Of a stretch of 64,000 nucleotides of DNA, positions 56,423 through 64,000 are shown in pieces (position 1 is the stretch's first letter; the number at the start of each line of letters is the position of its first letter). The translations under genes were made by a program, and so were the position numbers. The DNA lies in contig JAJNBL010000004.1 in assembly GCA_021156175.1 (NCBI GenBank), forward strand, positions 159,310-223,309, written 5' to 3'. This DNA comes from Rickettsiales bacterium (GTDB lineage: Bacteria; Pseudomonadota; Alphaproteobacteria; Rickettsiales; JAJNBL01). Under the pieces are notes generated by a model. That model worked only from the letters and a program-made list of their open reading frames with translations. It ran no database searches and had not been told where the DNA came from.

Positions 56423-59400
56423 TTATGCTGCTATCGGTTCTTCTTCCTGGTTTAAGAGCTCCACGTTCAAGCAAAGTGAACGTAATTCTTTAACCATTAC
56501 GTGGAAGGATTCCGGAATCCCGCACTCGAAGTTGTGATCGCCTTTGACCACCGATTCGTAAATCTTGATCCGGCCTGCCACGTCATCCGATTTCACGGTA
56601 AGCATTTCCTGGAGCGTATAAGACGCACCGTAAGCTTGTAGTGCCCAGCACTCCATCTCCCCGAAACGCTGACCACCGAAGTGGGATTTACCACCCAGAG
56701 GCTGCTGCGTTACAAGGCTGTATGGTCCGATCGAACGGGCATGCATCTTATCATCCACCAAGTGATGGAGTTTCAGCATGTAGATGATCCCGACCGTCAC
56801 AGGACGATCGAATGGTTCACCCGTACGGCCATCATGCAGAATCTGCTGACCTGAAGCGTTTAATCCTGCTTTTATAAGCATGTTGGTGATGTCTTTCTCG
56901 CTAGCACCATCGAATACCGGAGTTGCGAAAGGAACGCCTTTGCGTAAGTTATGTGCTAACTCGCACACTTCTTCGCCAGACATTTTCTTCACTTCTTCCA
57001 GGTTTTCTTTGCCCCAGTAAACATCAAGGAGCTTCTTACGAAGTTCTTCCACGCCTTTATTTTCGTTCACAGCATCCAGCATCTCACCAATCTGTGCGCC
57101 GATATTCGCGCTCGCCCAGCCTAAGTGCGTTTCTAAAATCTGCCCTACGTTCATCCGCGATGGTACACCAAGTGGGTTTAACACCACATCTACTGGCGTG
57201 CCGTCTTCGAGATAAGGCATATCTTCTGCCGGAATAATCCGAGAAATAACCCCTTTGTTTCCGTGACGTCCCGCCATTTTATCACCTGGCTGGAGTTTAT
57301 GTTTCACGGCAACGAATACTTTCACGACTTTGAGCGCCCCTTGTGGGAGATCATCACCGCTTTGGAGTTTCTCGATCTTCTTCATCAGACGTTCATCGAG
57401 AGACTTTTTGGTATCCTCGTGCTGTCCACGCAAACGTTCGATCTCGGAAGTTACAGACTCGTCTTCAACCGCGAACTGCCACCACTGGCTGCGACGATAC
57501 TCTTCGAGTACATCTACCGTGACTTTGCTCTTCGCTTTAAAGCCTTTTGGTCCATTTACCGCTTCCTTGCCTACAAGCAGCTCTTTCAAGCGGCCATAGA
57601 GGAAGTTTTCGATGATCGAAAGTTCCGCATCACGGTCTTTGGTCATACGTTCGATTTCCGAACGCTCGTTTGCCAAAGCACGCTCATCTTTCTCAATACC
57701 ACGACGAGAGAATACGCGCACTTCCACGATCGTTCCGCTCACTCCAGGAGGCAGGCGAAGCGAGGAATCGCGAACATCTGCCGCTTTTTCCCCGAAGATC
57801 GCACGAAGGAGTTTCTCTTCCGGTGTCATCGGAGATTCGCTTTTCGGCGTGACTTTACCGACCAAAATGTCGCCGGCTTTTACTTCCGCACCGATATGCA
57901 CGATCCCGACTTCATCCAGCTGACGCAGAGATTCCTCTCCAACGTTTGGAATGTCACGGGTAATCTCTTCAGGCCCTAAGCGCGTATCGCGCGCCACCAC
58001 TTCAAATTCCTCGATATGGACAGACGTAAACACGTCGTCTTTCACCAGGCGTTCAGAAATAAGGATGGAATCTTCGAAGTTATAACCGTTCCATGGCATG
58101 AAGGCCACCAGCACGTTCCGGCCAAGCGCAAGCTCGCCCAAATCAGTACTTGGACCATCGCCAATAATGTCACCCTTTCTCACCACATCCCCAACTTTCA
58201 CCAGAGGCTTCTGGTTGATACAGGTGTTTTGGTTAGAGCGTTGATATTTCAGGAGGTTGTAGATATCCACACCCGGAGAATCCGAACGATCGGTATCGGT
58301 GCCTTTCACTACGATACGGTTACCATCGACTTGGTCAACGATACCGCTGCGGCGAGCCACCACCGTCACGCCCGAATCGCGCGCTACGATGTTTTCAATC
58401 CCGGTTCCAACGAGCGGTGCATCACTTTTCAAAAGCGGTACGGCCTGGCGTTGCATGTTCGATCCCATCAATGCGCGGTTCGCATCATCGTTCTCTAGGA
58501 ACGGAATGAGCGAAGCAGCGACTGATACAACCTGCATCGGAGATACGTCAATATATTCAATGATGTCCGGCTTTGCCATCACGAATTCGCCCATGTGGCG
58601 ACAACCCACAATCTCAGATACGAAACCGCCTTTTTCATCGAGTTCCGCATTCGCCTGAGCGATGTGATATTTACCTTCTTCGATTGCCGACAAGTAGATC
58701 ACCTGATCGGTGACTTTACCATCGTTTACCTTACGGTATGGGCTTTCGATAAAGCCGTGTTTATTAATGCGCGCATAGGTCGCCATGGAGTTGATCAGAC
58801 CGATATTCGGACCTTCCGGTGTTTCAATCGGGCAGATACGGCCATAATGGGTTGGATGTACGTCACGTACCTCGAAACCTGCACGTTCGCGGGTCAAACC
58901 GCCAGGCCCGAGGGCTGACAGACGACGCTTGTGCGTAATTTCCGAAAGTGGGTTCGTTTGATCCATAAATTGTGACAATTGCGACGAACCAAAGAATTCA
59001 CGCACCACCGCACCCAATACTTTCGCATTGATGAGGTCATGCGGCATAACGGTGTCGATATCAACAGAATTCATACGCTCAACAATCGCGCGTTCCATAC
59101 GGAGCAAGCCGATACGGAATTGATTTTCCATCAATTCCCCTACCGAACGCACCCGACGGTTACCCAAATGGTCAATATCGTCGATCTCACCACTGCCATC
59201 TTTCAGGCGGACCAAGGTCCGGATGATTTCTACGATATCCGCACGGGTCAGAACCCGTACCGTTTCTTCTTCAGCAACATTCAGGCGTGCATTGATTTTC
59301 ACACGTCCAACGGTTGAAAGATCATAACGCTCTTGGTCGAAGAACAAGCCATCAAACAGGGCAGCAGAAGCCTCTGGCGTTGGCGGTTCACCTGGACGCA

Positions 59401-60532
59401 TGACGCGGTAAATATCCACCAGCGCATCTTCGCGGGTCACGTTGCGATCAAGCACTAACGTGTTGCGGATGTATGGGCCTACGGTCACGTAATCAATTGC
59501 AAGAACTGGGATTTCTTTCACGCCCATGGTCTCGAGCATATTGACTTTATCCATCGTCAACTCATCGCCCGCTTCAATCAGGATTTCGCCCGTATCTTGG
59601 TCAACGATATCTTCCCCGATAAAGTGGCCAACGATATTTTCAGGCGTTGTCACATATTCTTCCAGACCTTCTTTCACGAGCTTTTTAGAAAGACGTGGAG
59701 TCAGCTTCGTGCCAGCTTCTGCAACTACTTTGCCGGTTTTTGCATCGGTCAAATCGGTCAGGAGTTTGGTACCTTTAAATACATCGGCGTTAAATGGCGC
59801 CGCCCAACCGCGTTTGCCCTTCTTGAAAGAGAAGCGGTTATAGAACGTATTCAATACATCTTTTTTCGAGAAACCCAGCGCGAAAAGCAGCGTGGTCACA
59901 GGCATTTTACGACGGCGGTCGATACGGAAATATACCAAATCTTTGGCATCGAATTCCAAATCCAACCACGAACCACGGTAAGGAATCACGCGCGCGGAGA
60001 AGAGGAATTTTCCAGAGCTATGCGACTTTCCTTTGTCATGGTCGAAAAATACGCCAGGAGAACGGTGCATCTGAGATACGATCACACGCTCGGTTCCGTT
60101 AATAATGAACGTACCGTTCGCGGTCATGAGCGGAATATCGCCCATATACACGTCTTGTTCTTTAATGCCTTTAATTTCGCGCGAGCCGGTATCGGCATCC
60201 ACTTCCCAAACAATCAGGCGAATGGTCGTACGAAGCGGCGCAGAGAAGTTAATCCCGCGCTGAACGCATTCATCTACATCATATTTCGGCTCATCAAAGT
60301 CGTACTTCACGAATTCGAGGGTTGCGGTTTCCGAAAAATCGTTGATCGGAAATACAGACTTCAATACAGATTGCAGCCCCTGATCATCACGTTTCTCAGG
60401 GTTCGCCCCCATCTGAAGAAAAGCGTTATATGAATTCTTCTGAACCTCGATCAGATTCGGCATTTCCGCCGCTGTGGCGATCGAACCAAAACTTTCGCGG
60501 ATACGCTTCCGGGATGTAAACGAATGTACCAT
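56423..60532 (-). CDS. rpoB: DNA-directed RNA polymerase subunit beta
   Basis: Second catalytic subunit of RNA polymerase, 1369 residues. The rifampicin-binding region contains [38 protein letters not shown], with susceptible-type residues at the usual contact sites (for example the S of SQLSQFM and H of THKRR). The hybrid-binding and C-terminal anchor segments ([29 protein letters not shown], here [12 protein letters not shown]) are intact. I start at 60532, where a GGAG site precedes the ATG and the protein opens [16 protein letters not shown] as in other bacteria; an upstream in-frame start adds 13 residues without support. Confidence 0.97.
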   Translation of the reverse strand: MVHSFTSRKRIRESFGSIATAAEMPNLIEVQKNSYNAFLQMGANPEKRDDQGLQSVLKSVFPINDFSETATLEFVKYDFDEPKYDVDECVQRGINFSAPLRTTIRLIVWEVDADTGSREIKGIKEQDVYMGDIPLMTANGTFIINGTERVIVSQMHRSPGVFFDHDKGKSHSSGKFLFSARVIPYRGSWLDLEFDAKDLVYFRIDRRRKMPVTTLLFALGFSKKDVLNTFYNRFSFKKGKRGWAAPFNADVFKGTKLLTDLTDAKTGKVVAEAGTKLTPRLSKKLVKEGLEEYVTTPENIVGHFIGEDIVDQDTGEILIEAGDELTMDKVNMLETMGVKEIPVLAIDYVTVGPYIRNTLVLDRNVTREDALVDIYRVMRPGEPPTPEASAALFDGLFFDQERYDLSTVGRVKINARLNVAEEETVRVLTRADIVEIIRTLVRLKDGSGEIDDIDHLGNRRVRSVGELMENQFRIGLLRMERAIVERMNSVDIDTVMPHDLINAKVLGAVVREFFGSSQLSQFMDQTNPLSEITHKRRLSALGPGGLTRERAGFEVRDVHPTHYGRICPIETPEGPNIGLINSMATYARINKHGFIESPYRKVNDGKVTDQVIYLSAIEEGKYHIAQANAELDEKGGFVSEIVGCRHMGEFVMAKPDIIEYIDVSPMQVVSVAASLIPFLENDDANRALMGSNMQRQAVPLLKSDAPLVGTGIENIVARDSGVTVVARRSGIVDQVDGNRIVVKGTDTDRSDSPGVDIYNLLKYQRSNQNTCINQKPLVKVGDVVRKGDIIGDGPSTDLGELALGRNVLVAFMPWNGYNFEDSILISERLVKDDVFTSVHIEEFEVVARDTRLGPEEITRDIPNVGEESLRQLDEVGIVHIGAEVKAGDILVGKVTPKSESPMTPEEKLLRAIFGEKAADVRDSSLRLPPGVSGTIVEVRVFSRRGIEKDERALANERSEIERMTKDRDAELSIIENFLYGRLKELLVGKEAVNGPKGFKAKSKVTVDVLEEYRRSQWWQFAVEDESVTSEIERLRGQHEDTKKSLDERLMKKIEKLQSGDDLPQGALKVVKVFVAVKHKLQPGDKMAGRHGNKGVISRIIPAEDMPYLEDGTPVDVVLNPLGVPSRMNVGQILETHLGWASANIGAQIGEMLDAVNENKGVEELRKKLLDVYWGKENLEEVKKMSGEEVCELAHNLRKGVPFATPVFDGASEKDITNMLIKAGLNASGQQILHDGRTGEPFDRPVTVGIIYMLKLHHLVDDKMHARSIGPYSLVTQQPLGGKSHFGGQRFGEMECWALQAYGASYTLQEMLTVKSDDVAGRIKIYESVVKGDHNFECGIPESFHVMVKELRSLCLNVELLNQEEEPIAA

Positions 60533-60857
60533 TGACGACTCTCCAGCAAGATATTTATAAAGGCAATCCAATGGTCAATACCATGGATTGCGTAATGTCC
60601 GCTTTGCGGCGGCACACGGTTGCTCTCGCTTGCCTCGTGTGCTGCCATTTGGATTCTTATGAATCAAAATGGCCTTAATTTACCAATCTTCAGGCACGGG
60701 AAAACACCCGTATCTAGGATACAGGATTAAAAATCCATTCTCTCTATGCGCTGTGATTGGTCCATCAACTAGAAATTTATTGTGTTTATCGGTAGAAACG
60801 CGGACACGGGACGGAAGGGGAAATCCCCTTCTCGCCCCGTAAATTCCGGAGAAAACA
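60533..60857. other. Intercistronic region between rplL and rpoB
   Basis: A 325-base noncoding stretch within the ribosomal/RNA polymerase operon. It contains a hairpin at 60608-60646 and a second near 60806-60841 in which AAGGGG pairs with CCCCTT inside a CGGG/CCCG stem. In other bacteria this interval holds an attenuator and an RNase III site that lower rpoBC expression relative to L7/L12. No open frame with coding character is visible. The region before rpoB has the GGAG ribosome-binding site. Confidence 0.6.
60608..60646 (-). promoter_or_regulatory. Hairpin in the rplL-rpoB interval
   Basis: GGCGGCACACG (60608-60618) pairs fully with CGTGTGCTGCC (60636-60646) with one G-U, around a 17-base loop. 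No U-tract follows. A processing or attenuation site is likely, by analogy with other rplL-rpoB regions. Confidence 0.5.
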
Positions 60858-61238
60858 CTATTTCAGCTCGACAGTACCGCCGGCTTCTTCAATCATTTTC
60901 TTGATTTTAGCAGCTTCGTCTTTGCTCACGCCATCTTTCAACGGCTTTGGAGCACCTTCTACCAAGTCTTTAGCTTCTTTCAAGCCAAGACCGGTGATGG
61001 TACGAACTTCTTTAATCACGTTGATTTTCTTCTCACCGCCAGAAACGAGGATAACATTAAATTCATCCTGTTCTGCAGCAGCGCCTGCATCATTTGCAGC
61101 AGCTGGGCCAGCAGCGATTGCTACTGGAGCCGCAGCAGACACGCCCCATTTATCTTCCAAGAGCTTAGAAAGCTCAGCAGCTTCCAGCACGGTTAGCGCG
61201 GAAAGATCATCAACTATTTTCGCAAGATTAGCACCCAT
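60858..61238 (-). CDS. rplL: 50S ribosomal protein L7/L12
   Basis: Stalk protein that recruits translation factors. The 126 residues comprise an N-terminal dimerisation helix pair, an Ala-rich hinge (about residues 37-60) and the C-terminal factor-binding domain with [31 protein letters not shown]. The hinge is Ala/Gly-rich and slightly long. It is downstream of rplJ by 59 bases. Confidence 0.97.
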   Translation of the reverse strand: MGANLAKIVDDLSALTVLEAAELSKLLEDKWGVSAAAPVAIAAGPAAANDAGAAAEQDEFNVILVSGGEKKINVIKEVRTITGLGLKEAKDLVEGAPKPLKDGVSKDEAAKIKKMIEEAGGTVELK

Positions 61239-61297
61239 TGTATTGTCCTCTAGTTAGTTAAAGTTAAACATTAGTTCTACATTCAAAGCCACAGTAG

Positions 61298-61816
61298 TTA
61301 CGCATCTTTCGCTGCGTATGCACCTACTACCCGTGCTACTTGTCCTGCAGGAGCCTGCACCACACCAACAATCCGCTGAGCAGGTGTAATGATAAGTGCG
61401 AGAAGTTGTGCACGGAGTTGATCCAGCGACGGTAATTTCGCGAGGGTTTGTATCGCCTTCGCATTCATCGACTGTCCATCTAATGCCCCGCCCACAAGGA
61501 CGAGCTTCTCATTTTCTTTTGCAAAATCCACGACGGCTTTAGAAGCTGCCACTGGATCTTGAGAATATGCCACAGCCGTTGGGCCGCTAAACATATCCGC
61601 AATACCTTCGAATTGCGTACCTTTCAGTGCAATCCGTACCAAGCTGTTTTTGGTCACTTTGAGTCCTGCACCTGCAGTCCGTACCTTCTTACGAAGATCC
61701 GTAATTTGCTGCACAGTCAAACCCTGATAGTGCACCACTACAAGGGACTTACTCCCTTCAATTGCTTCTTTCAATGAAGCAACGTTTTCTTTTTTCTGTG
61801 TCCGAGTAATTGCCAC
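61298..61816 (-). CDS. rplJ: 50S ribosomal protein L10
   Basis: Stalk base protein, 172 residues, which anchors L7/L12 dimers. The N-terminus binds 23S rRNA (EGSKSLVVVHYQGLTVQQ) and the C-terminal helix holds the L12 sites. In other bacteria it represses its own operon through a leader; here the gap to rplA is only 36 bases, so any autogenous site would overlap rplA. Confidence 0.97.
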   Translation of the reverse strand: MAITRTQKKENVASLKEAIEGSKSLVVVHYQGLTVQQITDLRKKVRTAGAGLKVTKNSLVRIALKGTQFEGIADMFSGPTAVAYSQDPVAASKAVVDFAKENEKLVLVGGALDGQSMNAKAIQTLAKLPSLDQLRAQLLALIITPAQRIVGVVQAPAGQVARVVGAYAAKDA

Positions 61817-61852
61817 TGCTTTTCTCCAGCCGTTTAATTATTTATGCCTAGG

Positions 61853-62569
61853 TTAGGCAGCTTCTTTTAGTACGCCGATTTTCTGCTGAATTTCTACGAT
61901 ATCCAACTTCACACCAGGCCCCATCGTTGAAGCAAGAGTTGCCTTCTTGAAGTAAATTCCTTTCACGCCTGATGGTTTCGCTTTATTGAGCGCATCAAAC
62001 AATGCAAGTATATTTTTTTGAATATCTGCTTCAGAGAAGCTCGCTTTCCCCAAGCCCACATGGATGATTCCGGTTTTTTCTACGCGGAACTCCACCTGAC
62101 CTGCTTTTGCAGTTTTCACTGCAGCTGCGATATCGGTCGTTACGGTGCCGAGTTTCGGATTTGGCATCAGACCTTTTGGACCCAATACTTTCGCCGCCTT
62201 ACTTAAAATAGGCATCATATCGGGGGTAGCAATACAACGGTCAAAATTGATCTCACCGCCAATAACTTTCTGCACCAGCTCTTCATCACCGACAACATCT
62301 GCGCCCGCCTTCTTTGCTTCTTCTGCTTTATCGCCTTTGGTAAATACCGCAACGCGTACAGTTTTACCCGTACCAGCAGGAAGTGACACCATGCCGCGTA
62401 CCATCTGATCCGCATGCTTAGGGTCCACACCGAGATTGACCGCAAGCTCAATGGCTTCATCGAACTTTGCCGTCGCATTCTTTTTTACTAAAGACACCGC
62501 TTCAGTAACAGCGTATTGTTTTTCACTGTTTACGGCCTCATAGGCTTTTTTAAGACGTTTACCTGGCAT
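61853..62569 (-). CDS. rplA: 50S ribosomal protein L1
   Basis: Forms the L1 stalk of the large subunit and moves deacylated tRNA at the E site, 238 residues. [31 protein letters not shown] N-terminus and the [15 protein letters not shown] loop are typical. It also represses the L11 operon in other bacteria. It starts one base after the rplK stop. Confidence 0.97.
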   Translation of the reverse strand: MPGKRLKKAYEAVNSEKQYAVTEAVSLVKKNATAKFDEAIELAVNLGVDPKHADQMVRGMVSLPAGTGKTVRVAVFTKGDKAEEAKKAGADVVGDEELVQKVIGGEINFDRCIATPDMMPILSKAAKVLGPKGLMPNPKLGTVTTDIAAAVKTAKAGQVEFRVEKTGIIHVGLGKASFSEADIQKNILALFDALNKAKPSGVKGIYFKKATLASTMGPGVKLDIVEIQQKIGVLKEAA

Positions 62570-62570
62570 A

Positions 62571-63014
62571 TTATTCCCCTACCACTTCAATTCCCATCGA
62601 CATAGCCGTACCTGCCACCATGCTGGCTGCAGCTTCTACATCGTTTGCATTCAGGTCACGCATTTTTGTTTCTGCGATTTTCCGGATTTCAGCCATCGTA
62701 AGCTTCGCTACGTGAGCCGCCTTTCCAGCCTCTCCTGAACCCTTTTTCAATTTGGCAGCTTTCATCAAATACCAAGAAACGGGAGGAAGTTTTGTTATAA
62801 AGCTAAAAGTACGATCGCTAAAAACGGTAATGACCACAGGAGTTGGTGAACCTGGCTCATTGCCCTTTGTCGCTTCGTTGAAGCCTTTGCAAAATTCCAT
62901 AATGTTAAGTCCCCGCTGACCCAACGCTGGACCAACTGGAGGGGATGGATTCGCCTGGCCCGCAGGAATCTGCAGCTTTACATAGCCAGTGATCGCTTTT
63001 TTTGCTTTACTCAT
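62571..63014 (-). CDS. rplK: 50S ribosomal protein L11
   Basis: Binds the GTPase-associated centre of 23S rRNA with L10 and L7/L12, 147 residues. The N-terminal [27 protein letters not shown] segment is the thiostrepton-responsive proline-rich region. The C-terminal RNA-binding domain is complete. Confidence 0.97.
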   Translation of the reverse strand: MSKAKKAITGYVKLQIPAGQANPSPPVGPALGQRGLNIMEFCKGFNEATKGNEPGSPTPVVITVFSDRTFSFITKLPPVSWYLMKAAKLKKGSGEAGKAAHVAKLTMAEIRKIAETKMRDLNANDVEAAASMVAGTAMSMGIEVVGE

Positions 63015-63032
63015 GTGTACCTACCAACAACA

Positions 63033-63566
63033 CTAAACTTTTTGCACCTGTGAATATTCCAATTCGACAGGCGTTGATCGACCAAAAATAGAGACGGATA
63101 CTTTCAGTCGTGCTCTTTCCTGATCAACTTCTTCAACCGTTCCCACAAAGGATTCAAACGGTCCATCGACAACCTTCACAGACTCACCGGTCTCAAAGGC
63201 CACCGTGTGCTTCGGATGTTCAACACCCTCACGCACTTGTTTAAATATACGCTCAGCTTCCACATCGGAAATCGCCTGTGGCTTTCCTTTGCTGCCTAAA
63301 AACCCAGTCACTCTTGGAATATTTTTCACAAGGTGCCATGTTTTATCATTTAAATTCATTCGTACCAGCACATAACCTGGGAAGAACTTACGTTCCGTCT
63401 TCAGTTTACGGCCTTTTCTAATCTCAACTACCTCTTCCACCGGAACGGTAATTTCCTCGAATGCCTCAGAAAGCCCTTCTTGCGTTGCTGCTTCAGCAAT
63501 CGCCTGAGCGACTTTCTTCTCGTAACCCGAGAGGGTATTTACTATGTACCAGCGAACATCAGCCAC
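63033..63566 (-). CDS. nusG: Transcription termination/antitermination factor NusG
   Basis: Elongation factor of 177 residues that binds RNA polymerase and couples it to Rho or ribosomes. The NGN domain starts ADVRWYIVNTLSGYEKKVAQ, and the KOW motif is in VKVVDGPFESFVGTVEEVD near the C-terminus. It lies between secE and rplK, the usual order. Confidence 0.97.
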   Translation of the reverse strand: MADVRWYIVNTLSGYEKKVAQAIAEAATQEGLSEAFEEITVPVEEVVEIRKGRKLKTERKFFPGYVLVRMNLNDKTWHLVKNIPRVTGFLGSKGKPQAISDVEAERIFKQVREGVEHPKHTVAFETGESVKVVDGPFESFVGTVEEVDQERARLKVSVSIFGRSTPVELEYSQVQKV

Positions 63567-63571
63567 GCAAG

Positions 63572-63763
63572 TTAACTCCCGAATCCTATCACGTTGTACA
63601 CTCCAAAGGAGATGATCGCATCTACAATCCCAAGGAACACAGCCGCTAATGCAACCATTACCAGGACCATTACAGTAGAAAGTATCGTCTCTTTACGGGT
63701 AGCCCAAGTCACCCTTTGGGCTTCCTGGCGTACTTCTGTAAAATAGCTAAATAGTCCCTTCAT
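63572..63763 (-). CDS. secE: Preprotein translocase subunit SecE
   Basis: Small essential SecYEG subunit of 63 residues, with one transmembrane helix (about 30-55). The cytoplasmic amphipathic part FTEVRQEAQRVTWATRKETI carries the conserved V-x-W-P-T/S pattern in variant form (VTWATRKE). Single-helix SecE is usual in Alphaproteobacteria. It precedes nusG by 5 bases. Confidence 0.93.
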   Translation of the reverse strand: MKGLFSYFTEVRQEAQRVTWATRKETILSTVMVLVMVALAAVFLGIVDAIISFGVYNVIGFGS

Positions 63764-63788
63764 ACTATCCTTATGTCAGGTGGCAAAA

Positions 63789-63864
63789 TGGCAGGAGCGA
63801 AGGGACTCGAACCCCCAACCCCCGGTTTTGGAGACCGGTGCTCTACCAATTGAGCTACACTCCT
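63789..63864 (-). tRNA. tRNA-Trp (CCA anticodon)
   Basis: A complete cloverleaf of 76 bases read on the minus strand: acceptor AGGAGTG with CGCTCCT (one G-U), D arm, anticodon loop CTCCAAA with anticodon CCA, T arm with TTCGAGT, discriminator G, and encoded CCA end. It lies between tuf and secE, the classic trpT position. Confidence 0.97.
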
Positions 63865-63901
63865 ACAAACCGGACACCTAGCATCCAGCAATACTGCACA
63901 C

Positions 63902-64000
<99 letters not shown>

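Noticed and set aside
57263..60433. Long plus-strand open frames inside rpoB (57263-57979 and 59597-60433)
   Set aside because: Same reason: mirror images of rpoB codons without coding signals.

Overview
The window reads as chromosomal DNA of a motile, Gram-negative alphaproteobacterium, most likely host-associated (Holosporales/Rickettsiales-like, or a similar symbiotic lineage). The call rests on four things: an alphaproteobacterial-looking housekeeping set (tuf-trnW-secE-nusG-rplKAJL-rpoBC, FabI, KdsB, LpxB, adenosine-kinase-type PfkB); two families of dispersed intergenic palindromes of the kind common in Rickettsiales and relatives; many ankyrin-like or low-complexity proteins with eukaryote-like motifs; and a flagellar filament module. 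No 16S gene is present, so the order-level placement is inference.

Layout. 1-1.1 kb: thioredoxin reductase (partial) and 2-Cys peroxiredoxin, a peroxide-defence pair. 1.2-3.6 kb: two unknown genes, one a large ankyrin-like protein with a Myc-type nuclear-localisation-like motif. 3.9-9.9 kb: flagellar filament module (giant flagellin, FlaG-like protein, oversized FliD cap, FliS chaperone). 10.4-12.9 kb: Lon protease. 13-15 kb: an ankyrin protein and an orphan gene. 15-22 kb: a pruned aryl-polyene-type locus (chain-length-factor-like ketosynthase, ketosynthase, MMPL exporter, LolA-like carrier, acyltransferase, ArsR-type regulator) with a pyrimidine-dimer-glycosylase-family gene nested antisense inside it. 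22-25.8 kb: phosphate-binding protein, OprO/P porin, alanine dehydrogenase. 25.9-29.5 kb: three putative effector genes. 29.5-38.7 kb: metabolism and envelope (gpsA, adenosine kinase, kdsB, pentapeptide protein, aroC, fabI, surface lipoprotein, CDF transporter, TlpA-like thioredoxin, PII). 38.9-44.6 kb: a complete RND efflux operon behind a Fur-like box. 44.6-49.4 kb: three more orphan or effector-like genes flanking gltX. 49.4-51.8 kb: recF and lpxB. 52-64 kb: the transcription/translation operon rpoC-rpoB-rplLJAK-nusG-secE, tRNA-Trp and the 3' end of tuf, all on the minus strand.

How it fits together. The conserved genes describe a cell with LPS, type II fatty-acid synthesis, flagella and multidrug efflux. 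Between these blocks sit at least nine lineage-specific genes, several with their own sigma70 promoter of near-ideal spacing. Their motifs (ankyrin repeats, LPxE F-box/PRANC-like segments, an N-myristoylation signal, a Myc-like NLS, poly-proline) suggest proteins that act in a eukaryotic host. That is inference from motifs; no secretion system lies in the window.
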